Shown in pieces: positions 1 through 5,974 of a stretch of DNA of 7,984 bases (positions are counted from its first letter, which is position 1; the number at the start of each line of letters is the position of its first letter). Source of the DNA: Nitrospirota bacterium (lineage in GTDB: Bacteria; Nitrospirota; Leptospirillia; Leptospirillales; Leptospirillaceae). The stretch lies in contig JAJZGM010000049.1 of the NCBI GenBank assembly GCA_021828525.1, forward strand, positions 1 to 7,984, written 5' to 3'. The position numbers and the translations under genes are program-made. The notes below the pieces were generated by a model, which made no database searches, was not told the DNA's origin, and saw only the letters and a list, made by a program, of their open reading frames with translations.

Positions 1-2
1 TT

Positions 3-89
3 CTGGTTTTTTCCCTTTCGGGAGATGGTGGCAGCCGATTTCAGGCCACCCTCATGAAAACAGGCCGGACCTCCGAAAAGACCTTGTGA
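3..89 (+). CDS. Possible 3' end of an unidentified upstream gene
   Basis: An open frame enters from the left edge and ends at TGA 87-89, giving 28 visible codons ending GRTSEKTL. About 60% of its third codon positions are G or C, which fits the neighbouring genes moderately well. Another plus-strand frame is open to about position 94, so the choice of frame is uncertain. No domain or family can be recognised from so short a piece. The remainder, 90-119, shows only a short GGCC/GGCC pairing (about 95-110) and no convincing terminator. Confidence 0.2.
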   Translation: MVFSLSGDGGSRFQATLMKTGRTSEKTL

Positions 90-119
90 TGGTTTAAGGC
101 CCACATTTTGGCCATTTCG

Positions 120-148
120 TTGACTTATTAAATAAATTTTAATAATAT
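120..148 (+). promoter_or_regulatory. Predicted sigma70-type promoter of the chemoreceptor gene
   Basis: A TTGACT -35 box (120-125; 5 of 6 to TTGACA) is followed, after exactly 17 nt, by TAATAT (143-148; 4 of 6 to TATAAT). The block from 120 to 180 is strikingly AT-rich against GC-rich surroundings, as expected for a promoter. Transcription would start near 155, leaving a leader of about 130 nt before the ATG at 285. No sigma28 (TAAA-N15-GCCGATAA) or sigma54 (GG-N10-GC) signature was seen, so the gene is probably not in a flagellar sigma regulon through this site. Confidence 0.55.
125..145. repeat. Perfect 8-bp AT inverted repeat inside the promoter
   Basis: TTATTAAA (125-132) and TTTAATAA (138-145) are exact reverse complements separated by TAAAT. 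The dyad fills the -35/-10 spacer and runs into the -10 box of the promoter at 120-148, so a bound protein would occlude polymerase. AT-only dyads also arise by chance in such AT-rich DNA; the regulatory role is inference. Confidence 0.4.
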
Positions 149-267
149 AAAAAATTTGTTATGTTGATTTTTTTATAACTTGTCTCGCTCAGGCAAATAC
201 TTATTGACTTCGATGCTTCAGGAAAGTCCAGACCCGGTCTTCACACAGCAAAACCGACCCTCATTTC

Positions 268-274
268 AAAGGAG
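268..274 (+). promoter_or_regulatory. Shine-Dalgarno site that fixes the chemoreceptor start
   Basis: AAAGGAG lies 10 nt upstream of the ATG at 285. The in-frame alternatives TTG 180 and ATG 213 have no comparable purine-rich site, and TTG 180 lies only about 25 nt past the expected transcription start. This supports initiation at 285. Confidence 0.65.
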
Positions 275-284
275 CCAGATCGTC

Positions 285-2075
285 ATGGAAAGCCAACAGG
301 AAGGAAAACAATTCCGGACCCGGGCCAACGTCGTCATTGCCGTTCTTGTGGCGGTGGTCACGGTCGCAGGCCTCGTCTTGGTCGTTGCGAGCCTCACCAA
401 GCTCTCCATGGCCTCCCGGGAGCTGGCGGCGGTGGGAAATGTCAGAAACTCCCTCCTCCGTCTGCAGTCCGATGCGGGCTCCTTCTACCTGAAATCCGAC
501 CCCTCTCTCTACCGCGACTTTCTCGCTACGAGCAACATGCTGGCCAAAGACATCAAGGACATCCGGGGAGTGTCGGCAGACGAGCGAAAAGAGGTCGGAA
601 TTTACCTGATCCAGATGCGGGCCCTCTCGACGCTTCTCTTCCACACCTCCTCCCAGAAGGTCGAGAAGCAGGGATTTGCCAGCGTCCAGAACCTGGTGAG
701 CCTCCTCGACCAGACGGTCGCCAAGAAGGCCCTCGACCGGGAAACCCTCCAGTATTCCGAGGAGTCCGCACGCATCCGGATGATCGTGATCGGAAACAGC
801 CTGATCATCCTGCTCCTTGCGATCCTTTCGTCGATCATGACCGTGCGGCTTGCCAAAAATGTCCGGACCGGACTTCTGGCCCCCCTCCAACTTCTGGCCG
901 AACAGGCCAACGAGGCGCTCCACTTCCGGCTGACCGACCAAAAGATCGAGAGCCCCTACCAGGAGATCCTCTCCGTCAGCACCACCATCCGCTCGGTCCT
1001 CAAGATGGTCTTCACCACCCTGAACCGGCTTCCGGGGCTGGGGCTCGCCATCGCCGAAACCGACATGGGCACAGGGAGCGAAGGAAACCGGGTCCTCTAC
1101 GCCAACGATACCATGCAGAGCCTCTACCGGGCCATGCGTCCCGACCTCGAGAAATTCACCGGCCGATCCCTGCCCGATGACCTTTTGGGGCTGTCGATCC
1201 ACCAGTTCCACCGGAACCCGGACAAGATCCGCAAGGACATTCTCGCCATCGGCCCCGACCAGGTCCGGACGAATGCCGTGATACCCATCGGAAACCGCTT
1301 CCTCTTCTCCCAGTCCTTCAGCCTCACCGACGAAGAGGGCCACCCCCAGGCCTATGTCACCGTGTTCTCCGACGTGACCCGGGAGCAGAACCTGAACAAG
1401 GGAATCGAAACGGCCGAATCGAGCGGGACCCACCTGACCGACTCCATGTCCCGGATCTCCGAATCGGTCACCACCATCACCGGGCGTCTCGACATCATCT
1501 CCCGGGAGTTCGAGGGAATCAACACCGAAATCCAGCGGGGCGGAAACATCGTCTCCAATCTCTCCCGGACCGTCGACAACCAGACCTCCCTCATGACCAC
1601 CCTTAGATCCGCCACGGAATCCATGAACGCCAAGTCGACCGAAATCCAGCAGATCACCGAGGCCATCAGCCGCATCGCCGAACAGATCAATCTCCTGGCC
1701 TTGAATGCCGCCATCGAAGCCGCCCGGGCGGGGGAACAGGGTCGGGGCTTCGCCGTCGTGGCCGACGAGGTGAGAAAGCTTGCCGACCAGACCTCCCGGT
1801 CGGTCGGCGACATCGGAACCATCATCCATTCGACGGTCGAGGAGACGCGGAGAAATTCCGCGCTCCTGACCGAGCTCGGAGAGGCCGTGGTCACCACCAA
1901 GGACCGCACGGAGGAGACGAAACTGGCCTTTGCCACCATCGAAAAATCCCTGGAAAAGCTCTCGGGGCTCTCCGAGGAGATCCGCTCCCAGATGGGACTC
2001 TCCTCCCAGACCGTCCAGGGCATGGGTTCCCTTGTCGGGGAGACTCTCCGCAACTATCAGGCCCTGCTAAAATAA
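285..2075 (+). CDS. Methyl-accepting chemotaxis protein with cytoplasmic PAS-like domain
   Basis: This inner-membrane chemoreceptor would detect a stimulus and control CheA kinase through CheW. The 596 residues read in order: TM1 (about 14-36); a 127-residue mostly helical periplasmic domain of the size of a four-helix-bundle sensor (37-163); TM2 (166-187); a divergent HAMP-like linker (about 189-240, with the conserved Pro at 200); a PAS-like domain (about 240-370, ending in the typical DVTRE junction); and the signalling coiled coil (about 380-590). The hairpin tip is textbook, with INLLALNAAIEAARAGEQGR at 468-487 followed by GFAVVADEVRKLA. There is no C-terminal NWETF-type tether for CheR/CheB. 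Start 285 is chosen for its AAAGGAG site; in-frame codons extend up to 180 without support. Ligand unknown. A PAS domain below HAMP suggests a second, intracellular input such as redox state or a bound cofactor, but no specific cofactor residue could be assigned. Family identity is firm; sensory specificity is not. Confidence 0.93.
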   Translation: MESQQEGKQFRTRANVVIAVLVAVVTVAGLVLVVASLTKLSMASRELAAVGNVRNSLLRLQSDAGSFYLKSDPSLYRDFLATSNMLAKDIKDIRGVSADERKEVGIYLIQMRALSTLLFHTSSQKVEKQGFASVQNLVSLLDQTVAKKALDRETLQYSEESARIRMIVIGNSLIILLLAILSSIMTVRLAKNVRTGLLAPLQLLAEQANEALHFRLTDQKIESPYQEILSVSTTIRSVLKMVFTTLNRLPGLGLAIAETDMGTGSEGNRVLYANDTMQSLYRAMRPDLEKFTGRSLPDDLLGLSIHQFHRNPDKIRKDILAIGPDQVRTNAVIPIGNRFLFSQSFSLTDEEGHPQAYVTVFSDVTREQNLNKGIETAESSGTHLTDSMSRISESVTTITGRLDIISREFEGINTEIQRGGNIVSNLSRTVDNQTSLMTTLRSATESMNAKSTEIQQITEAISRIAEQINLLALNAAIEAARAGEQGRGFAVVADEVRKLADQTSRSVGDIGTIIHSTVEETRRNSALLTELGEAVVTTKDRTEETKLAFATIEKSLEKLSGLSEEIRSQMGLSSQTVQGMGSLVGETLRNYQALLK

Positions 2076-2077
2076 TT

Positions 2078-2096
2078 CTCCGGACCTCCGGAGTTT
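2078..2096 (+). terminator. Weak terminator-like hairpin after the chemoreceptor gene
   Basis: CTCCGG (2078-2083), loop ACCT, CCGGAG (2088-2093), then TTTG. This is a perfect 6-bp GC-rich stem starting 2 nt after the stop codon, but the U tract is only three bases, so termination is probably incomplete and some read-through into the next gene is likely. Confidence 0.35.
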
Positions 2097-2125
2097 GTGA
2101 AACCTCGGTTGTTTTGTGTTATGCT
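2097..2125 (+). promoter_or_regulatory. Predicted extended -10 promoter of the GGDEF/HD-GYP-like gene
   Basis: GTGAAA (2097-2102; 4 of 6 to TTGACA), 17 nt spacer, TATGCT (2120-2125; 4 of 6 to TATAAT), preceded by TG one base upstream (2117-2118), the extended -10 signature. Transcription would begin near 2132, after the in-frame alternative start at 2114 and before the ATG at 2177, which argues for the latter as the real start. Confidence 0.45.
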
Positions 2126-2176
2126 TTCAGAAAAATCCGTGGTGTCGCACTCACAAGGACAGGAGAACCGGAGCCG

Positions 2177-3154
2177 ATGAAAAAAAGCCTTCCCCCGCAC
2201 AATCAGGGATCGATCCAGCAGGAGCTGCTCCGGGCCCTCAGGTACCATCGCCCCCTTTCCCTTCTGGCCATCACGGCCGAGTACTCGAACACGCCGTCCC
2301 TTCTGGCGGCTGGGACCCGGTTTCACGACATCCTCCGAAAGCACCTGAGAAATACGGACGTGGTCGCCGAAGATTCCGAAACCCGCTCCTATCTTCTCCT
2401 CCCGGAAACCCCCATCGAGGGCGCCCTGATCCTGGCCAACCGTCTGGCGCGCGATCTTGTCCCGCCCGACGGGATCCTGAAATCCCTCCAGATCGGCATC
2501 AGCGCCATCGACGAGGGGGTCTACCGGGCCGATGACCTCATCAACACCGCCATCATTTCCAACATGGCCGCCCGTTCCTCCGGCCTGACCATCTTTTCCA
2601 TCTCCACCTTCCGGGACAGATCCCTCTCCCTGCCGACCATGGTGGCCGTCGTCCTGACCTTCCCGGCAGACGACATCCTGGAGCTCTCGACCTTTCTCGA
2701 GCGGACCCGGCATGAACCGGAGGGCATCCGGAAATCCGCCTCCGAGCTTGCCGTAAAGCTTGCCAGAAAGCTGAAATTCGACGAGGACATCCAGGAAATC
2801 CTCCGGTTCTGGATCCTGATGCACGACCTGCCCCGGAACACGACACCTGCGACTTCACCCGACGAGCCCCTCCCCCATCTTTCCCGCAGGAAAAAGGCCT
2901 TTCACGCCAGTCTCATGCACTACTCTCCCCTCGCGGAAAACACCGCGAAAAATGAGGTCCGGGTCCGGGCCCTTCTCGACGTGTTCACAGCCGTCCTTTC
3001 CGAAATCGAGTCCTATCACAACCCGACGGAAGAGATCTTCGAGGACATCCTCCGAAAGGTCCTCGCCCACTGCGAAGACCGGGGCACGGACAAGCAGGTG
3101 ATCGCTCTCGTCCGAAAGACCGCTTCCGCGGAGTGGTTCTCCTCTCCCGCCTGA
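2177..3154 (+). CDS. Degenerate GGDEF plus eroded HD-GYP protein, probably non-catalytic
   Basis: The 325-residue soluble protein appears to derive from cyclic-di-GMP enzymes. Residues 14-142 follow the GGDEF fold: ELLRALRYHRPLSLL at the start, then D61-VVA, then the core strand YLLLPET (72-78), then LQIGISA, and a DDLINTA helix. The GG(D/E)EF signature position (67-71) reads S-E-T-R-S, so both glycines and the metal-binding acidic residues are lost and cyclase activity is not expected. Residues about 184-315 follow HD-GYP: a helix leading into the His-Asp pair H216-D217, a reduced middle, and then LLDVFTAVLSEIESYHNPTEE (267-286 region), matching the usual helix with the D-x-F-x-A and RPY segment (RPY is here ESY). 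The HHE...DG.GYP segment is missing altogether, and the first metal-binding His is not at its expected place. Start 2177 has AGGAG 11 nt upstream. It lies 101 nt downstream of the chemoreceptor, same strand, with its own promoter. A role as a c-di-GMP-binding or protein-binding regulator is inference. Confidence 0.6.
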   Translation: MKKSLPPHNQGSIQQELLRALRYHRPLSLLAITAEYSNTPSLLAAGTRFHDILRKHLRNTDVVAEDSETRSYLLLPETPIEGALILANRLARDLVPPDGILKSLQIGISAIDEGVYRADDLINTAIISNMAARSSGLTIFSISTFRDRSLSLPTMVAVVLTFPADDILELSTFLERTRHEPEGIRKSASELAVKLARKLKFDEDIQEILRFWILMHDLPRNTTPATSPDEPLPHLSRRKKAFHASLMHYSPLAENTAKNEVRVRALLDVFTAVLSEIESYHNPTEEIFEDILRKVLAHCEDRGTDKQVIALVRKTASAEWFSSPA

Positions 3155-3173
3155 ATTCTGCCTCCCCGTTTTC

Positions 3174-4085
3174 TTAGAGAGACCGCACCCGGGGATCCGC
3201 TCCCTCCTGGAGGAGATCCCCCACCAGAATGGCCACCGTCAGAAAGACCGTATAGACGAGCGTCGTTCCCATGATCAGGGGATAGTCCCTGTTCATGACC
3301 GACAGGACGAAGACACGCCCCATGCCCGGAATGGCAAAGACCGTCTCCACGACAAAGGAGCCGGTCAGGAAGGCCGCGGCCAGGGGTCCCACCAGGGCCA
3401 AGACGGCGTTTAGCGAGGGCAGGATCAGGTGGAAGAGGATCCGCCGGCTTCCAAGGATCCCGTTTGCCAGGGAGGTGCGGTAGAAGGGACTTTCCAGCGT
3501 CTCTTCCATCGAGGCCGCGAAAACCCTGGCGAGATAGCCGGCCGGAGCGATCGAGAGGGCAATAACGGGAAGGACGGCAGACCGCCACCCCTCCCAGAGG
3601 GCTGCGGGAAGAAGCCCGGCATGAAGGGCCACGACATCGATCAGGACCGCCGCGAGCAGGAAGGAGGGAAGACCGACCAGAAGGGTCGTCCCGTAACGGA
3701 GCAGGCGGGAGAGGAGGGGTGGCCCGACTCCGATCAGGAGGCCTGTGGCAAGCCCCAGGAGGAGGGAGACCAGGAAGGCCAGGATGCCTAAGGTGAGGGA
3801 GACCGGGAGCGTCTGGGAGAGGATTTCCGAAACGGGGATTCCTATGGCCTTGTAGGAGGTCCCGAAGTCCCCGGAGAGCATCTGGCGCAGCGTGAGGAGG
3901 TACTGCTCCCACAGGGGGCGGTCGAGATGGTAGGTTGCAAGGAGGTGTGCCATGACATCGGGAGGAAGGTGGCGGCCTTCGGAAAAGGGGTTTCCGGGGG
4001 CAAACCGCGTCAGGAGAAAGGTCAGGGTGTAGACGGCCCAGAGAAGGAGAAGCGAGGAGAAAAGCCGTCGGATGATCCGGCTCAC
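3174..4085 (-). CDS. OppB/DppB-like ABC transporter permease (peptide/nickel family)
   Basis: This is an inner-membrane permease subunit of the type that pairs with an OppC/DppC partner to import peptides, nickel or similar solutes. It has 303 residues, normal for the family, with about six membrane spans (roughly 9-27, 97-119, 132-152, 170-190, 225-247, 272-292). Family landmarks are GDFGTS (72-77), the cytoplasmic EAA-type loop that contacts the ATPase (about 201-224, SLANG in place of the common ARAKG), VFAIPGMGR (249-257), RDYPLIMG (266-273) and the C-terminal ADPRVR (296-301). It starts with GTG, whose bases overlap the stop of the upstream OppC-like gene (GTGA, 4 nt), indicating translational coupling. 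It is the last gene of the block and ends 19 nt from the convergent gene. No binding protein or ATPase follows it. Substrate cannot be predicted from the permease alone. Confidence 0.88.
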   Translation of the reverse strand: MSRIIRRLFSSLLLLWAVYTLTFLLTRFAPGNPFSEGRHLPPDVMAHLLATYHLDRPLWEQYLLTLRQMLSGDFGTSYKAIGIPVSEILSQTLPVSLTLGILAFLVSLLLGLATGLLIGVGPPLLSRLLRYGTTLLVGLPSFLLAAVLIDVVALHAGLLPAALWEGWRSAVLPVIALSIAPAGYLARVFAASMEETLESPFYRTSLANGILGSRRILFHLILPSLNAVLALVGPLAAAFLTGSFVVETVFAIPGMGRVFVLSVMNRDYPLIMGTTLVYTVFLTVAILVGDLLQEGADPRVRSL

Positions 4086-5005
4086 CGGGTCACCCCGATA
4101 TGGCGCGCGAGACGATCTGCCAGGACCTGGAAGCTGACCAGGGACAGGACAATGAACCCCGCGGGCCAGATCAGCATGAAGGCCGAGACGGGAAGCGCCT
4201 TCCAGCCTTCGTTCACGAGAACGCCCCAGCTTGCGACCGGAGGGGCCAGCCCCAGGCCCAGAAAGGACAGGGTCGACTCCCCCAGGATCCCCCCGGGAAT
4301 CCGGAAGAGGAACATGACGAGGATGACCGGCAGGACATTGGGGAGAAAATGACGAAGAACGAGGCGGACAGGTCCCACCCCCGAGGCTCTCGCCGCATCC
4401 ATGAAGACCGCGTCCTTAAGCCGTAGCGTTTCTGACCGGAGGACCCGGGCCACCCCCATCCATCCTCCGATGGAGAGCGCCACGATGACGGCCAGAAGTC
4501 CGTGGCCAAGGACCAGCATGAGGATGGTGGCGATGAGGATCTCGGGAAGGGCGTACCAGATCTCGAGGGTCCGCATCATCACCGGATCCCAGGGATGGCC
4601 CAGAAATCCCGAGACGATTCCCCAGAGGCATCCGAGAATCGTCGACAGTACGCCCACCGAGACTCCGACTGTGAGAGAGACGAGGCTTCCCGTCACCAGT
4701 CGGGACCAGAGATCCCGTCCCAGGAAGTCGCATCCCAGAAAATGGCCGGGGGTCAGCGGAGGAGAAAGGACGAGCCGGGCATGCTGGGAAAGAGGATCGA
4801 TCCCGGTGACGCGTTGGGGGAGAAGGGCCCACAAAAAGAGCGCCGACAGAATGAGAAAGGCCACGAGGGCCCCGGAGGGAATCCCCTTGCCGGATCGTCC
4901 CATCAGGTCCGAAAGGCGGCGAAAGGCTCCCGACGGGACGCGCCTCACCGGTGAGGAGGTCAAAAGGTCAGGACCTTCCGGGCGGAAAGAAGGAGCGTCA
5001 CGCAT
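4082..5005 (-). CDS. OppC/DppC-like ABC transporter permease (peptide/nickel family)
   Basis: Second permease subunit, predicted to form the membrane channel with the OppB/DppB-like protein encoded directly downstream. The 307 residues show TM1 at about 45-64, the family signature FLGCDFLGRDLWSRL (89-103; usually LGTDxLGRD), further membrane spans, the EAA-type loop ARASGVGPVRLVLRHFLPN (205-223), GESTLSFLGLG (242-252) and SWG (259-261). The C-terminus, ADRLARHIGVTR, departs from the usual GDxLRDxLDPR. The ATG at 5005 has a weak GGATGAG site and makes the gene overlap the preceding DsrH-like gene by 46 nt. A shorter start at ATG 4903 would avoid the overlap but also has a poor ribosome site, so the N-terminus is uncertain. 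The gene order C before B reverses the usual dpp/opp/nik order. Confidence 0.87.
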   Translation of the reverse strand: MRDAPSFRPEGPDLLTSSPVRRVPSGAFRRLSDLMGRSGKGIPSGALVAFLILSALFLWALLPQRVTGIDPLSQHARLVLSPPLTPGHFLGCDFLGRDLWSRLVTGSLVSLTVGVSVGVLSTILGCLWGIVSGFLGHPWDPVMMRTLEIWYALPEILIATILMLVLGHGLLAVIVALSIGGWMGVARVLRSETLRLKDAVFMDAARASGVGPVRLVLRHFLPNVLPVILVMFLFRIPGGILGESTLSFLGLGLAPPVASWGVLVNEGWKALPVSAFMLIWPAGFIVLSLVSFQVLADRLARHIGVTR

Positions 5006-5226
5006 TGCTCATCCGTCAGACATCGGGAAAAGGGGGAGCGTCCACGGCCCTCCACATCCAAAAGAAGATAGAAATGATTCTCCTCTCCGGACCAGGGATG
5101 GTTCACGCCTTCCCCGAAAAAAATGACCGTGGAGGAGGTCTTCATGAGAGCTTCCACGATCGGCGGGAGAGGAAAGGTGCCGACCAGGAGGACAAGGCCG
5201 GACTGGTCCCCGGATTCGTTTTTCAC
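4960..5226 (-). CDS. DsrH/TusB-like small protein
   Basis: This 88-residue protein is the third of three adjacent DsrE-superfamily-like genes. In known DsrEFH and TusBCD complexes, DsrH/TusB is the small subunit of a cytoplasmic heterohexamer that relays persulfide sulfur. Visible support is the N-terminal strand/helix pattern LVLLVGTFPLPPIVEAL (11-27), a second strand ending FFGEGV (36-41), where family members have a strand ending in a GDGV-like turn, the strand HFYLLLDVEGRG, and a C-terminal DEQCVTLLLSARKVLTF resembling the usual D-x-x-V...Y-D-x-V end. Its cysteines are C69 and C75; neither is near residue 20, where DsrH of sulfur oxidisers carries its conserved Cys. It starts with GTG two bases after the preceding stop, behind a purine-rich AGGAAGGCGG stretch. 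Its 3' end overlaps the OppC-like gene. Assignment rests on size, order and partial pattern. Confidence 0.55.
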   Translation of the reverse strand: MKNESGDQSGLVLLVGTFPLPPIVEALMKTSSTVIFFGEGVNHPWSGEENHFYLLLDVEGRGRSPFSRCLTDEQCVTLLLSARKVLTF

Positions 5227-5228
5227 GG

Positions 5229-5603
5229 CTATTCCGCCTTCCTGAGGAAGGGGAGGACGATGTCGGCCGAAGAGACAAGCTCCTGGATCCGCTCCCTCCC
5301 GACAGGCAAGACGAAATCCGGAACGGGACGATCCAGAAAAAAATGGTCGAGATCCGAATCCAGGGCCATGACATGGAACCCCAGCTCCGTCAGAAGGGGG
5401 ATCACCTCGACGATCTCGGGGGGAAGGCCCAGGAGCCGGGGCGAAATCGGGAGAAGAATCCGGACCCCCTCTCCCACCAGCAGGAGGGTCACGGGACGGT
5501 GGGAGACAGAAAAACCCAGGGCCATCCGGAGACCCTCGAAGAACCGGAGATGGGCAGTGGGAGAAGACTCCAGGATGAAGACGACATTTTTGTGCTTTCC
5601 CAT
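5229..5603 (-). CDS. DsrF/TusC-like DsrE-superfamily protein lacking cysteine
   Basis: The 124-residue protein has the DsrE/DsrF fold pattern: strand KNVVFILESSPT (5-16), helix AHLRFFEGLRMALGFS (17-32), strand PVTLLLVGEGVRIL (37-50), a middle helix/strand with LTELGFHVMAL (71-81), and the C-terminal ADIVLPFLRKAE typical of the family's last strand. In DsrEFH/TusBCD this subunit is structural and its partners carry the reactive cysteine; here there is no cysteine at all, so it cannot carry sulfur itself. It begins with ATG 5603, 14 nt after the DsrE-like stop, with only a weak GGGCA upstream, so coupling to the preceding gene is likely. The frame stays open upstream to 5747, inside the DsrE-like gene, without a supported start. 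Only the DsrE-superfamily membership is fairly secure. Confidence 0.62.
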   Translation of the reverse strand: MGKHKNVVFILESSPTAHLRFFEGLRMALGFSVSHRPVTLLLVGEGVRILLPISPRLLGLPPEIVEVIPLLTELGFHVMALDSDLDHFFLDRPVPDFVLPVGRERIQELVSSADIVLPFLRKAE

Positions 5604-5617
5604 CGTGCCCAAGGAAC

Positions 5618-5974
5618 CTACGTCGTAAAGGGAAGAAAGAGGTCGGCGGATCCGGCGAGCTGGCCCAGCTGCACCTGGGTTTCGAAACGGACCCTGGACG
5701 GGAGAGATCCTGGCCCCAGCCCCCGGATCTCCGCGGTGGACTGGCACACGGCAATCTCGCCCCCCGCCTCAAGCACCGGGAAGAGGGGAAAGGAGTCCGG
5801 GCCCCTTCCGTGCACCGGGACCAGGCCAAGGATCGCGTCGTCCATCACAAAGACTGTCAGATGGGCCCCGGCCTCGACGAAGGATCGGGCCAAACGCACA
5901 ACTGTCGAATAGGGCGTCCATTCGGGGCTTCGCAGAAGGAGCATGACGACACGCGGCACGGAACCAGCCTCCAT
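5618..5974 (-). CDS. DsrE/TusD-like protein with conserved cysteine
   Basis: This 118-residue protein resembles the sulfur-accepting subunit of DsrEFH/TusBCD. In that family DsrE/TusD takes a persulfide on one cysteine and passes it to DsrC/TusE. The sequence shows the opening strand VVMLLLRSPEWTP (9-21), a helix YSTVVRLARSFVEAGA (22-37), strand HLTVFVMDDAI (38-48), then GGEIAVCQSTAEIRGL (71-86), where C77 followed by RG matches the family's Cys-x(n)-RG active-site region, and a closing SADLFLPF strand (109-116). The ATG shares its A with the TGA stop of the upstream membrane-protein gene (TGATG), a strong coupling signal; there is no good independent ribosome site. No DsrC/TusE- or TusA-like partner occurs in the window. 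Whether it serves tRNA thiolation, sulfur oxidation or another process is not shown by the sequence. Confidence 0.68.
   Translation of the reverse strand: MEAGSVPRVVMLLLRSPEWTPYSTVVRLARSFVEAGAHLTVFVMDDAILGLVPVHGRGPDSFPLFPVLEAGGEIAVCQSTAEIRGLGPGSLPSRVRFETQVQLGQLAGSADLFLPFTT

Noticed and set aside
180..284. N-terminal extension of the chemoreceptor from TTG 180 or ATG 213
   Set aside because: No ribosome site, no signal-like content, and a good AAAGGAG site exists for ATG 285.
261..1829. Long 522-codon open frame antisense to the chemoreceptor
   Set aside because: Its Gly/Asp/Val-rich composition is the mirror of a GC-rich coding strand, it resembles no protein family, and the opposite strand encodes an unmistakable chemoreceptor.
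2114..2176. Earlier in-frame start of the GGDEF/HD-GYP-like gene
   Set aside because: It would overlap the predicted -10 element, leaving no leader, whereas ATG 2177 has AGGAG upstream.
3118..3131. CCGC-TTCC-GCGG hairpin near the end of the GGDEF/HD-GYP-like gene as a terminator for the convergent operon
   Set aside because: The stem is only 4 bp, it lies inside a coding region, and no T tract follows on either strand.
3016..3912. 298-codon minus-strand frame overlapping the OppB-like gene
   Set aside because: Pro/Arg/Gly-rich shadow frame without any family pattern; the OppB-like frame carries all the signatures.
5227..5829. Long upstream extension of the DsrH-like frame (to 5829)
   Set aside because: The extension lies wholly within the DsrF- and DsrE-like genes in another frame and is low-complexity in composition; a coupled GTG start at 5226 explains the gene.
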